This document shows positions 41,835-56,300 of a DNA stretch of 64,000 nt, piece after piece. The DNA lies in the NCBI RefSeq assembly GCF_032854445.1, contig NC_088300.1, positions 12,805,191-12,869,190 of the forward strand, read 5' to 3'. The stretch's first letter is position 1, and the number at the start of each line of letters is the position of its first letter. This DNA is from Liolophura sinensis. Lineage: Eukaryota > Mollusca > Polyplacophora > Chitonida > Chitonidae. Position numbers and translations under genes: made by a program. Below the pieces are notes generated by a model. It worked only from the letters and a program-made list of their open reading frames with translations, searched no databases and was not told where the DNA came from.

Positions 41835-44800
41835 TGTACATGTGCGCTACATTAATACATGGAAACATAAGATATATATACATGTATGTTACACTCCTGC
41901 ATGGAAACATAAGATATATGTACATATAAGTTATACTCCCACACGGAAACATGAGATATATGGACATGTACGTTACACTTCTGCATGGAAACATGAGACA
42001 TATGTACATGTACGTTACACCTCTACGTGGAAACATAAGATATATGTACATGTACGTTACACTCCTACATGGAAACATAAGATATATGTATATGCACGTT
42101 ACACTCCTACATGGAAACATGAAATATTTGTATATGCACGTTACACTCCTACATGGAAACATGAGATATATATATATATATATGTACATGTAACTCACAT
42201 CTACTTACATCGCCTGATGGAGACAAATGGGTCACGTGGATTGATTGTTGTCCAATTAAAATAGGTTTTAATGAGAACGTCCTTCTTAGGCCTGAACGTT
42301 TGTGTGTAGGAATATACCTCCCGGCCATCATCAGACTTGCTGGTCACAATACCTGCAACAGGCATGTAATGCACTCTACATTAGACTTAGAAAACAATTC
42401 CGCGTTCTCGTGGTTCACAATAAGAATTTTTCTGTTCTTCATCTAGTATACTCCGCATTTTTTTTTTTACGTTGAACACCATTTCTTATGTTGCCCATTG
42501 GTGTTACTACGCTGTTGTCTCTCATGTGAAATAAGTGATTAAAACGGGACATTATTTAAGCTTTCTTGCTAATCCCGTTCATTTTGATTTGATTTGATTG
42601 GTGTTTTACGCCGTACTCAAGAATATTTCACTTATACGACGGCGGCCAGCATTATGGTGGGTGGAAACCGGGCAGAGCCCGGGGGAAACCCACGACCATC
42701 CGCAGGTTGCTGGCAGACGTTCCCACGTACGGCCGGAGAGGAAGGCAGCATGAGCTGGTCTTGAACTCACAGCGACCGCATTGGCGAGAGGCTTCTGGGT
42801 CATTACGCTGCGCTAGCGCGCTAACCAACTGAGCCACGGAGACCCCCTAATCCCGTTCATCCTTTCTTATTACCAGATGATTACAGAAATTATGGCGAAT
42901 GCTCTTTTGTCTTTATAATCTTGAGGGGTTTCGAGCAAATTATTCCTAGTGCTATGTTACTATCGCCATTATATCAAATAATACAGTGCTAGAGGGTTAA
43001 ATGTTAGAGACACAGAGGCAGAGATATCTTTAACTAAGTGGCTTTCTCTTACGATATCTACATGGTGCTATAGCTATAGAGCTCACACGGAGATCGGAAA
43101 CTTTCGCTCCTGCTAAATTGACAAATTCTAGCAAATTTGCTGTCCAATCGTTCAATGCTGAAGAATAACTTTAGAAAACATTAGATCCGGATCAAAATTT
43201 AACGGACTGGTTTTTAGCCCAAGGCCAACTATGCCGAGAAAGGATAACCTCACAACCTCAATCTACAAAAGGGGAAAGAATTCACTGTCGGATGAAACCT
43301 AATTTAAGAACGGCGTGAGAAACCAATCAAATAAATAAACAATATTATTCAATAAAACAAAAACAAAAATCAACCAATAAAACAACATGAAAATAAATTA
43401 TATAAAACCATTGTTAAAAGGTATTTTAGGCAAACTGAGTTAAACGGATTGTGTTAGCACTGTGGAATTTTCCACACACATCCCGGTCGCTACCTAACCC
43501 CCTCCTGCTGGAAAAAAAGAATGATAAAAGTGTTTTCAAAGCAAATGGATTCGGTTATCGCATACTTTACTTAGACTGATGATAGCAAAATGATAATGAT
43601 TAATGCTCGTTATAATCACGTTGGATTAATACCTAATGCATTTTCTTGGTAATGTTATAGCGAAATTGACTGGACCTTTTGATTTTCTGAAAACAAACTG
43701 ACCGCATGGCTGGTCAGCTTAACGGATAAATAAGCCAATGGGTTTTGGCACATTAATGGAATTGCTGTGGTGCGGAACAAAAGGAGGCTGTTCATACTAA
43801 TGCTGGGAGATATGATCCCTTGTCGTTGTCTCTGTGGTCATATTTCACGATAATAGTCAATGTAAAGTAGACGCAGTGTTATTATATTTATCAGTGAGGT
43901 CATGTTGACATTCCACTATGCGCATACAGCTGCAGTGTTTAGAGCAATGGTTGTCACCCGACAAAAGGCTTTCCATAAAAGTATGTATCACTGGCTCTGC
44001 AAATGGTGTTGACTTTACCGGATGTTGGCGAATGTTAAAAACACAGGCATCGCTAATGTATATAGAAGCTGAGAGCATTTTTCTGTACATGTCACTTCAG
44101 GTTAAATCTTTAGTAACTCGGTATGGTAGAATTCACAACAGAAGTACGCAGTAACCAATGCGTAAATGTAAGACATCGGTGTAAACGCCGTATGCGTGAC
44201 AACTATACTATCCAAGCAATAATGGTTTACAGTGGCAAAAACAAGAATTATGCTGCTTTCTGTAAATCTAAATAAACGGCAAACTTATGCAAACTTAAAT
44301 GTTTTAGGCAAAAACAACCAACTTGCTGCACAAACATCCGTTGTGATGTCGTTGCAATTGGACATTTGTCTTACCAAAATTACAGAAAATTGTGTTTTCG
44401 GCTGCCAGGGGAAAGCACTGGAACTAATGAAACCAAGGTCTTTCATGTGGTACGTTATGTATATGCATTTTTCCATTGTTTTATTTTACCATTAAACCAA
44501 AGCAGTTTTTGCTTTCGCCAGCCAAGTTGGTTTAATATTTAGGTGTAACACAGCCTAAAGCAGATATGAACAAAACATTTTTAATAATGATCTGTACCTT
44601 ATATGCACCTTAAAATCCATACTCCTTACAGCGCATGGTTACAGTTATATGACCGGAAGTGATGTCAGCAAAACACAAAAAACTCAGTTTGAACCTTCTT
44701 TCTTAAAATGCTTTTAAACACATTCATTCTCTGAAGTATGGTGAGGCTTAGTCCTAAGTAAGCCTACTTGAGACTCCAAACATCAAGCTTGTAACATAAA

Positions 44801-47800
44801 TAGGAAATTGTTATACATAAACAATTGCTGTGTTCGGTTTGAGTGTGCGCAGCTGCACAGCTGATTGTGGATCATAAACTGTTCATTCAGAATAAAAGCA
44901 TATAGAAATTTGTCACGAATCCTCCAGTCAATTTTCACGACACTTGACAGCGCAAACAGTCTTTGACAACTTGCTGTTGTCTCATCTTCTTGTCTCAGGC
45001 GTTGTGCAACTTGGATACGTTTGAGTATTCTAACATGATTTAAGTTGAACGCAAAACATGCATGTAAATCTTGAACGTTAATAACTTAACAATCAGAAAA
45101 ATGCTATTTTTATATGACGAGTTACAAATGAAGTACTTGACATGCATACTTATGTTCACATAAACAAGGACATTGCGATGTGTGTTTGGGAAAAGGCCAT
45201 CGAAACAAACTTTCGACTGAATCTGTGCGTCGAGACAGACATTCGTATACTACCTATGGACCACGTCAACCAATATGGACATCCCCGTACAATAATCGCA
45301 AGGCCAGTTCCCACAAACTACCAAAGAACTAGGAAAGTATATAATTTACGAAAATAGGACGGAACCATATAAAGAGAAACGGCCAGTTATTTCAACTAGG
45401 CGCCTATGTTTTTCTACAGTATCATCATGTTGTCACGGGGGTTCTCGATTAAGACTAGCGCGTTAGTAAAATAAAATATTTCCACCTTTACATCAGATGG
45501 GATTCTTTAAGTGGTACAGTAAGTATGTAATTTAATGTCTTGTATCCTCTCGGGCGGTGCCTGGGAAGGTCTGACAGCAACCTGCGGATGGTAGTGGGTT
45601 TCCGCCGGGTTCTGCCCAGTTTCCACCCACCATATATGTCGTATGAGTGAATATTCTTGAGTACGGCGTAATACACCAATCAAATAAATAAATAAATGTG
45701 TCTTGTAAAAAAAATGATACGAGGAAATGTCATAAATAAATCCATGAACGGTTAATATGACCCAATAGATCAGCGTGGGCTTCCGGTAGTCGTGTTATAT
45801 TTACGATAAGTCAGATGCGTGATGTATTCTGCAGTGAACTGCTTTTTCGCTTGGGGACTTGTTAGGGCTTCCCTTAGGCCAGTCAATCGAACTAAGTCAA
45901 TATCTCGCTTCAGTAGAAACAAACCGTAAATTTGCACTTAAAAATCACTTTCACCGGGTGAGCAGGTTTGTTCTGAACCAGTACGTTTTTCAGATTTGGC
46001 CTGATGATGTGTTTTGCTGATGTGCATTTCAGCTGGTTGTCTGGCACTCAGCCTGTCATTGCAAAATTTGATTTAGCCAAAGGTGTGATACATATGATAT
46101 GTACTTATTGTTACGACCCAAACTGTCTGAATTATAAAGAGATGGATTGTTCGAAATGCACGACAGTTTAGCTGCACAAAAAAGTAACCAAAATCAGCAG
46201 ATTTTATTTTACAACAATTTATTAGCTTAACAAGAACAGATAATAAGACTTATACAAATACTAAAGTACTTAAGTTTAACAAGAAAGGATTGCAGTATCT
46301 ATACAAATACTAAAGTACTTACGGTGTCAAGTCCAAACGGACGCATATATTAAACAATATATATATCACACAGGCATAAATGCTCAGAGGCAAATTCACA
46401 AGAGGGAAAATCCACAGTATAACTGAGTGTATGGCGAAATACACAAAATTCCACAGACAGGGTCCGTGTACTAATAGGCACTGTGTATACAAGAGCACAA
46501 ATTAAACATACAAGTTCAGACTGAACAATTGCTCGGTGGAGATAGGATATAACAAAGCCAGAGGCTATAAAGACACCAAAATTCAGCACAAATGGCCTAC
46601 TAAAGTAATACACAGCAAAAGCATCCAAGCTCTCAATAATTCTCCTTCCTCCGTTCTCTGTTCTCTCCGGTCTTATACAGCCTGGTGGAATTGTCTAGAA
46701 TAAGAAAATACCTGAACACTTGATGTAAACAAACAGGCACCGGACTGAGCGCATTCTGGAATATTCTAAGGTAGAGGCAGACAGCAGGCGCTGAACTTAG
46801 CATATGTAAACAGTGGCAAGCTTAATTTAGAAACTGACGGCAGCCGTGCACATAACACACCCACCCCTCAAAAAAAAAGTTTTCCTAACTTTTTTTTTGT
46901 CTTACAATATATGTTAAACAATATATGTTAAACAATAATATATACAACATTGTAAAACCACATGTAATTAAACATTTATACACAACTTATACACGAGACA
47001 AGCAATCTGCAATAACATTATCTTTTCCTTTTACATGTTTGATTTCAAGATTGTATCCCTGCAACAATAAACTCCACCGTAACAATCTCTGATTCTTTCC
47101 CTTAACTTTCTGTAGGAACACAAGTGGATTGTGATCAGTATTTACAATCACAGGTTGTCTCGAAGCTGTTACATACACTTCAAAATGTTGCAGAGCTAAA
47201 ATTACAGACAAACATTCTTTTTCAACAGGTGAATAATTTCTCTGAAACTTGTTAAGTTTACGGGAAAAGAAACAAACTGGATGATCAACACCAAGATTGT
47301 CCTCCTGAAGCAAAACTGCACCTATAGCAACATCGTGAAAAAATGACATCAGTTCTTGATGGTACATCCGGAAACAAATGTGAAAACTCAAAAACAAGTT
47401 CAGACAGTTGCTGTTGCGGAATGGGTTCCAGATGTTGCAGTTTAGAATCAAGTTGTTTTAAGACATCTGAATTCTGAAGCTTTGAAGAATTGAGCTTAGA
47501 ATCAACCAACTGTTCGCCAATATCATCTGTATTACAGCAACTCTGGTCAATGTCAGCAGCAACAACATTAACAGAATGTACAGCAGTGTTGTCAGTGTCA
47601 CTTCTGTTTACATAGTGTGTCAGCATGTTAATATGACATAACTGACTTGATTTGCGCCGATCAGGTGTTTTAACAACATAGTTAAGCTCACTCAGCTTTT
47701 TGTCAACAACATATGGACCAAAATATCTGACATCAAAGCATTTACCAGGTACAGGTAACAATACTAAAACTTTCTGACCAGGTTGAAATAACCGAACAAC

Positions 47801-50800
47801 AGATTTCTCATCATATCTACGTTTCATATTCTTCTGAGTACATTCAAGATTGGCTTTAGCCAATTTACATGCTCTGACAAGCTTAGCACGAAAATCAGAT
47901 ACATAATCCAAAACATTAACATTACTTGTGTCATCATTGAGAAACTGTTCCTTGTAAATTAACAAAGGTCCTCTAACAGTATGTCCAAATACTAAATCAA
48001 ATGGACTGAAACCCAATGATTCTTGTACTGACTCTCGAACAGCAAACATAAGAAATGGAATACCTTCATCCCAGTCTTTCTTTGTATCATAACAATAAGT
48101 CTTAATCATGTTCTTTAATGTTTGGTGAAATCTTTCAATTGCACCTTGACTTTCTGGGTGGTAGGCAGACGACTTGTATTGTTTAATGCCTAACTGGTAC
48201 ATAACTTGCTGAAAAATACCAGACATAAAGTTTGAACCTTGATCAGAATGTATGGATTTGGGTAAATCAAACAGAGTAAAAAACCTTGTTAAAGCTTTGA
48301 CAACAGACTTGGTGTTTATATTCCTTAAAGGAACAGCTTCGGGAAATCTGGTTGCTGTACACATAATAGTTAACACATACTGATTCCCAGACTTCGTCTT
48401 AGGTAGAGGGCCTACACAATCAATCAATATTTTGCTGAATGGCTCTTGAAAAACTGGTACAGGCTCTAATGGTGCCTTAGGAATAGTCTGATCAGGCTTA
48501 CCCACTACCTGGCATGTATGACATGATTTACAAAACTGGGTTACATCTCCCTTTAATCCTGGCCAAAAGAAGTGGTTCAGTATCCTGTAGTAGGTCTTGT
48601 TAACACCCAAGTGACCAGCTAATGGCATTTCATGTGCCATACGTAAAATTTCAGTTCGGTATGCGTTAGGTACAACAATCTGATGTTTAACAGCCCAGTC
48701 ATCATCAACAGATACATCAGGTGGTCTCCATTTACGCATAAGTATATCAGATTTGACATAATAACACACGGGTTCAGATGAAATAACACAATCATCGAGA
48801 GCTCTGCCAAACAAGCATGAAATTTCTGGGTCTTTATGCTGTTCAGTTACAAGCTGATGTTTAGAAACATGTGATATGTCACTGGGTGTACAATGATCTG
48901 ATTCATCATTATCAATGCAGTCGCCTTGAGTAAACATTTGTGTAAGAAATGTATCTTGTAAGTCCGTTACTGTGTTTTTGCCGTTATCAGAAAGTTTGTT
49001 TGACATAGACCTCGTTACAGCACAAGAGGGATACAAATCTGGAATTTCTTTCTCAACAGGATCAACAGTTTGATTTAAACAAGGTTTATCAGTCAGAATA
49101 GGATTAACCCTTACTTTGTCACCAGCAAGATCATTGCCAAGTACTAGATGAATTCCTTTAAAAGGCAAAGTAGGCCTAATGCCGACAGTAACAGGACCCG
49201 AAACAATATCTGATGACAAGTAAGCTTTGTGAAGAGGCACAGATTCAAATTCAGCAGAGCTTACACCTCTAATTAATACAGACCGGCCCGGATAGCACAG
49301 TTGGTAGAGCGTCCGCTTCGGGACCGGTAGATCCAGGATCAATCCTTGGTCGAGTCACACCTAAGACTTTAAAAGAGGAAGTTGTAACTTCCTCGCTTGG
49401 CGTTCAGCATGAAGGGGATAGTGCAATGACTGGTTGACCCGTATCAGTATAATGGCTCGGGCGGGGCGGCTTACTTGCCTTCGGTAAGTCGTCTCAGTGA
49501 CGCAGCACTAAATAAAAGAGCGGTGGAAATCCGTCCTGCAACAAGGAGGCACATTACACGTGCATGCACCCGAATGATTCCTTCGTCGTCATATGACTGA
49601 AAAATTGTTGAGTACGACGTTAAACCCCAAGCACTCACTCACTCACTCTAATTAATACATTTGATCCAGAATATGACTCATCAGAAAATGGCAAAACATC
49701 TTGTAACAATTAAGACTGAGAAGCCCCAGTATATCTTAATACCCTGATCTTTGTATCACAAGACATGTCACTTTTAAGTGAGACTTTACCGTCACAAATA
49801 AATGGCTCAAAAACCTTCATAACATTATCCTGTGAATTCTGTGTACAATCTACTGGTGGAGTCTTAACATAATCAAATGCATCAACATTGTTCACTAAAT
49901 CAAACTTTTTAGCAGTAACACACAAACCAGTAGGCTTGGAGCCACCCTCCTGTTCTTGCCTTCTCTTTAAAGCATAACAATTTGATATGACATGGCCTGG
50001 CTTCCTACAAAAATTACATGTAACCCTGCTAAACTGTCTATCAGTAAATGTATGGTCAGACCTTCGTTGAGTAGTGTTCGAATTAACAGGGCTTCTTTGA
50101 TCACCTGATTGGTCAAAATTTTGAGCCTGTTTCGTTGGGCCTGAATTTGAGTCAAATGAACCGCTGGAAAAGGGTTGAGGCTTTCTAAATGTAGACGGCT
50201 TTTTCTGAAATGAGACCTTATGTGTAACCGTGTATGTATCGGCCATAGTGGCTGCTGCTTCTAAAGTATCAGCCTCTTTGACCTCAATGAAAGTTCTGAC
50301 ATCGTCATTAATACACCTTTAAAGTCTTCAATCAGAATGATCTGTTTCAACTTTTCATAATCATTATCTACGCTTTTAGCATAATACCACCCCTCAAACA
50401 ATTGTTCCTTCTGCCTAGCAAATTCAATGTAAGTCTGATCTCTTTTCTCAAAATTTCTAAATTTCTGCCGATAGGCCTCTGGCACAAGCTCATATCTTTT
50501 TAAGATAACATCTTTCACAAAATCATAATCTGCAGCCTGTTCTGTTGATAACTCTGTGTATATATCCATAGCTTTGCCAGTTAACACACTCTGTAAAAGG
50601 GTAGTCCAAAACTTTTTAGGCCACTCTAAATTCTGAGCAATCTTCTCAAACTGTAGAAAATATTTATCTACATCAGTTTCACGAAATTGTGGCACCAATC
50701 TTATGTTTCTAGCGATGTCAAATTTTGGAGGCATATCAGAAAAACTTAAGCCAGACCTATCTCCATCTAGTTTCCTTGCTTCAATTTCGCTCTGAAGTCT

Positions 50801-53272
50801 CAGCTTCTCCAATTCGAACACTCTTTCATTTTCCCTTTCTCTAAACAACCTTTCATCTTCCTTTTCTTTAAACAATCTTTCATTCTCCTTTTCTTTAAAC
50901 AATCTTTCATTTTCCCTTTCCTTCAATTCTAACTCCTTCAGTCTTATTACAGTGGAATCATCGCCCTCAGGCCTGTACGCATCTAATGCACTTTTATCAA
51001 ACTCCTGTAATTCTACCAAACACTTAGCAATACTAAACTGCATATCTTTCTTACGTAAGGATCTTTTGATATTAAGATTCAGGTACTTGCTTAAGGCATA
51101 CAAATCATTCTTATTTAACACATCAAAAATATCCTGATCTGGATATTTTCCACAAGATATATATCACACAGGCATGAATGCTCAGAGGCAAATTCACAAG
51201 AGGGAAAATCCACAGTATAACTGAGTGAATGACAAAATACACAAAATTCCACAGACAGGGTCCGTGTACTAATAGGCACTGTGTATACAAGAGCACAAAT
51301 TAAACATACAAGTTCAGACTGAACAATTGCTCGGTGGAGATAGGATATAACAAAGCCAGAGGCTATAAAGACACCAAAATTCAGCACAAATGGCCTACTA
51401 AGGTAATACACAGCAAAAGCATCCAAGCTCTCAATAATTCTCCTTCCTCCGTTCTCTGTTCTCTCCGGTCTTATATAGCCTGGTGGAATTGTCTAGAATA
51501 AGAAAATTCCTGAACACTTGATGTAAACAAACAGGCACCCGGACTGAGCGCATTCTGGAACATTCTAAGGTAGATGCAGACAGCAGGCGCTGAACTTAGC
51601 ATATGTAAACAGTGGCAAGCTAAATTTAGAAACTGACGGCAGTCGTGCACATAACATTATATAGGTATGTATATACGTACAATGAAAAGTCACTGGACTT
51701 GTACATTGAGGAAGTTTATTAGTTAGGCTTTGGTTCATATGTTTGCTGCGTCAATCATTTGCAGTATCAGGTAATTCTGTTCTTTTTCTAAAAACACAAA
51801 ACATTCACAGAAGTATGACAATTTACAGGTATGTAATGGCGAACCACGCCAGTGTGATGACAATCTACAAGGGCATGATGACGAAGTTCGCCAATAGGAT
51901 GGAGAGGCACGCCAAGGCTTTACAGACATGAGAAGCATTGCGTTATTCACACCCATAAGAAGGAACGTCGCACGAGTGTAATAATAGCAATTCACACAAG
52001 TATGGTGCCAATTCACACGAGCGTGATGCCAATTCACACGAGTATAATGCTAATTCACAGGAATATGATGCGAAATCACAGGAATATGACGCACGACAGA
52101 AAGGCAGACCAAGATGATGACAACTTCACGTTATGTGAATTTTTCGATCCCTGACCTTGACGTGGACTTGCAGCGCAATGGGCGGATAGATGCTGTCGGG
52201 GATCAGGGACGGTCCTTATATAACCGCAGCCAGTTCGTCTCATACATACAATGTAGCAGAGCTATAATGACAGGAAGCTGTTTGGCGTTCACTCGTAATT
52301 ATTGCTCTTTACGATGAGCGCCCCAGGACAAATACTGGAAGTTATCTAATTAATCTTCCCATTGCTAAACAGAAGTTAGGCGGGATTTAGACAAGATTTA
52401 GGCAAGCGTGCAGGTAATCCTTTTGTCAAACAACATGACATAGCTTGATGTGCACAGCATATCCACATAATTCATATACCTCTGCTATATACTTAAACGA
52501 TACAACAATCAAGTGACGGGTTTGCAGTATTTGATACTCTGTACCAAGGATGTACTTTTATAAGGGCTTGTACATATAGCTCAGATCATCTTACAGTCAA
52601 CTATTTGAACATACAAATTACAAACAGATCAGTTAAATATACTAGGACTCAGGGCACTGCTCCGTGAAAGATCAACGATGACATTATTTCCAATAAAAAC
52701 GACCATTGACGGACAATTTGCAGAAGGGGCAATTAAAAGGTGTAAAAAAGAACCCAAAAATGAAAATTAACACAAACATTCTTGAGGACAAGTTTTTTCA
52801 TTCGTCTTAGAACACAATATTTGTTTTAGAGTTCCTTTTCAAGCGTCCTTCAATAGAGGCAATGTTTGAATCACGCTTGCATCTGATGGACAGTCACAGG
52901 GTGATAGCAACTCAGAACAGCAGATGAAAACCTAGACCATTAAGATCACAATTAAATCCAATATAATGGTAAAAAGGCAACACACCCTTATAACAAGTCA
53001 CACCAATATTCTAATAAAAGACAGAAAAAACAATACACCGGTATACTGGCGATTTACTTCAGTATACTGGAGATTTACACCAGTATGACGACAATTCATG
53101 TGGAATATTTGATCAAAATGCATGATTCACACGAACATACACGCAACTGCAATAGTATTGTAATTCGCGTCTATAATATCACGGCTAACACGTTTCCCTG
53201 GCACCTGGAAAACCGGCTGACGTCAAAAAACTGCAGTCAAGACAGAGAGAACTGAAATTATGAACCCTATAT

Positions 53273-53315
<43 letters not shown>

Positions 53316-56300
53316 TTGATTTATTTTAATTTCACTTATACGACGGCGGTCATCAGTACAGGGAAAGAAAAAACCGGTTGGCATTATATTTTAACGCGAC
53401 GGTATGCTAATAACATGCTTTTAAGAAAAGCCATGGCCCAGTTATCACCGTTTAAAAAGGTCACATGAAAACATTAACATTAGCTGATGCATGTCGTTAA
53501 AAGATAACACCATGGTAATAAAGGGCCCTCCACACACTACCAGCATAGTTAATAGCTTGAGATGATCTTTTGTCATTTACCATCAAAGCAAAGACAGAAT
53601 CAATGAACATAAGTTAGCAATTAGCCATCTTTCCGGAACAATCCGAGTTCACTGACACCGCAGTACGTTGTTGTCTTGAACCAGGCTAAGGAAACAATCT
53701 GAGCATTAGCAAATAATGATTCTTTTAATTACCAGCAAATAAAGTCCATCCATTAGAACTACATGTGATTGTTCATGTCTGGCCGAAAGCTCAATCATAA
53801 AATAATGAACATCACATAAGTGGGGTTCGTAATAGTTGGGTTTTAACATCAGAGCAAACTGGCGTGGTTGTCTCGATAAAGAGAGATAAATTTTCTTCAG
53901 GGCCCTCAAGGCTATGTAGTTATACAGCCCAGTAATTACCAATATCTTCATACAATCAAAGCATATGTGAAACAAATTATAAAACTGAAATGTTATGAAT
54001 CCCGGAACCAATAACTTCTTAAGACTTTTGTGGTCATTTTCCTGTACAAGCTTGTGAGTCATGATCATACAAACTGCATATTCCATGGCATGCAGAACCA
54101 GCAACTTCATCTGCAAGGTTGCCACACACGATGGCATGCAATTCCAGTGTGAGAAGACATGTTTAGTTTCGTTTGCTTTGTCATGAGTTTATTTAGTCAT
54201 TTGTACATGCTCTCAAAGGCGTCAGCGGAGGTGATGCCAGGTAATTTGCTAAAATACGAATGTGGAAAAGATTCCATTGTGCAATCTGAGGAAGAGGATG
54301 TGCAGCGTCTGTCGTATACATTTAACTGTTAGCGCTTTTACACAGGTAACAGATGAAGACAAAAGTAAAATTATGAATGTTTTTGCATTGGACCTTCCCC
54401 CTTTGGCCGGGGATATACCGACGCAGATAATGGGCGTGTTGGGACAACTTTACCTCTATTTGGCGTCTGAAAATCTAATTGTTTGAAGCATCATTTATGA
54501 TGTGTAGGTATATGTATCAAAAAGATGAAGTGATTAGGCTGTTAGTGAAGGCACAGAATGGTGCCTTAAACAGGGAGAAATATTCATAACATAGATGCGA
54601 TATGACGTTAACTAAAAGCGCGAGTTTCACAGAGCCAGTCTCGAAAAGATGCACACACGAGATACTCATAATGTGAGAATCTTAATGAAAAAAACAAAAA
54701 AACATTTTTATCCTGTTGTATGTTATCATCTGTATAATTCCCTTCGAGTGGAACTTTTTGATGACGTCATTGTGACATATGTATTTCAAAAGTGTACCTG
54801 AATCATAAAAATTCGTCACGATATGGCTGAAATATTGCCGATGTGGCGCTAAACCGTAACCATTATTCCAGAATAAAACTGATCATTCATAAATAAAAAT
54901 TATTTATATTTTGCAAATAACATTCATTTTTTACCATCTACAATTTTGTTCGCACCAAGGGATTCTAGCTCTAGAAGCGTCTTCAAATAGAAACGTCAGC
55001 AAACATTTATCAACAGGATTTGTTTTCTATTTATAGAAAAGACACCCCCCACCTCCCCCTCTCTCCTTCATCACAGATCTGTTATGTCTTGAACGTCCCT
55101 ATGTTTCTCTTCAGCTTGGGCCTCTTCCACATAGGAATTGTCAGTATGGAACTCTCATTCATATAGGCACCTCAATGTGAATTCCTAACCGGGGTTATTC
55201 TGACACACGACTGTCAGCGAGCATGCATCGACCAGCCGTGTACACGAACCCTTAGTTTCTAGTAAGATATCTTTACTGTACATCAGTAAAAATGCACTTG
55301 TCTAAATCTTGAGAGCTTAACGGATGTGTGTGACTGCTCCATGATGATACTAGTGATTATAGATAAACTTGCAATCCGAGCAAGCACAAAGGCAAGTGGA
55401 TTCCTTTCAGAAAACTCCGTTTTCATAGATTCAGAGATAACAGCATTTAGATCGTTATCATTGCATGAAGCGAACTTTGACCGTCCTACATCACGCTCGC
55501 ACACAGTTATCAGGGTTGCAACGGCTTGATTTTAATTACTGCAGACAAATCAGAAAATATTTTTCCCAGAATTGGAAGTTGGAGAATTCACGATGCACAT
55601 GAAGTGCTCAGCTCCAAAGGAGATTAATGTTTGCACATGTTAGAAGGAAGTCTATGTCCATCGAAAATCATTATGGACCGGGTTCTAAAGTGCATACTGA
55701 AGCAGCCTATGTTAACGATTGTCATGCTCATCTTCTAGAGACCTCATAAAGACAACAATCAAACGTACTTGGATGCCGGGTTGTTTTCGAAATACAATGT
55801 GAGCAGCCAATAAATTCTTGTATTTATGCCAAAAGGAATGTTCGACTGATAGGGGAAATAGCGATTTGATACCGATTCCATGTATAATAGAAAGCCTACC
55901 ATTTTATATGACCAGTTAGTGCATCTCGGAGCAGATTTTCGTTGGCAATGAGATGCTTTAAAACTCGGTTTTTATTATACCCGGTTTTGCTATTTGTCCA
56001 TTTTGTTGGCAGTTAATGCCTTAGTGAGTGAGTTAAACGGTGAAGTCACCCGCTAACTCTCGGGATTTGTCAAATTTCACCTTGCACTATTGAGAACATA
56101 GTGTATATTCACTCAAAATGAATTTTGTATGAACAATTGTTCGCAAAACGTTCTTGGTGATTCATATGGGCGGAACATTCAAGATATTTGATGTTCCGGG
56201 TGTATTCCAATTTTACAGTTGATTAAGACGTGTGGGTAGTAATATTTCAACTTGAAGATGGTACTCACCACGCATAATTAAACATCGACTGACAGAGGTC

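Larger units (their letters stand above)
42861..46104. other. iGluR intron 1, part between exon 2 and the retrotransposon
   Basis: Only SINE fragments (43300, 45541) are recognisable. The short frames at 43857-44495 overlap on both strands and look like chance. Confidence 0.5.
46109..51656 (-). mobile_element. Gmr1-like Ty3/gypsy LTR retrotransposon, defective, in iGluR intron 1
   Basis: The element is bounded by TG...CA LTRs and a 4-bp duplication TTAT (46105-46108 and 51657-51660). Reading the minus strand the order is truncated 5' LTR, gag with a CCHC knuckle, protease remnant, integrase, a trace of reverse transcriptase, RNase H, purine tract, 3' LTR. Integrase upstream of RNase H is the domain order of Ty1/copia. 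The sequence motifs are gypsy-type, which points to the Gmr1 lineage. It is non-functional: leader and primer-binding site deleted, gag frameshift, protease Asp replaced, stop codon, nested SINE, and loss of nearly all the reverse transcriptase. It lies in sense with the receptor gene. The LTRs differ by about a dozen sites in 500 by eye, so the insertion is not ancient. Confidence 0.93.

Noticed and set aside
41776-42264. Open frames of 160-170 codons on both strands
   Set aside because: They come from the 42-bp minisatellite in intron 2 and have no domain.
47346-49266. Host gene or domesticated integrase
   Set aside because: Bounded by LTRs and target duplications and joined to gag and RNase H remnants, so it is retrotransposon pol.
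53706-54137. 143-codon minus-strand frame within iGluR intron 1
   Set aside because: No ATG at its start, no domain, and the receptor exons join across it in perfect phase without it.
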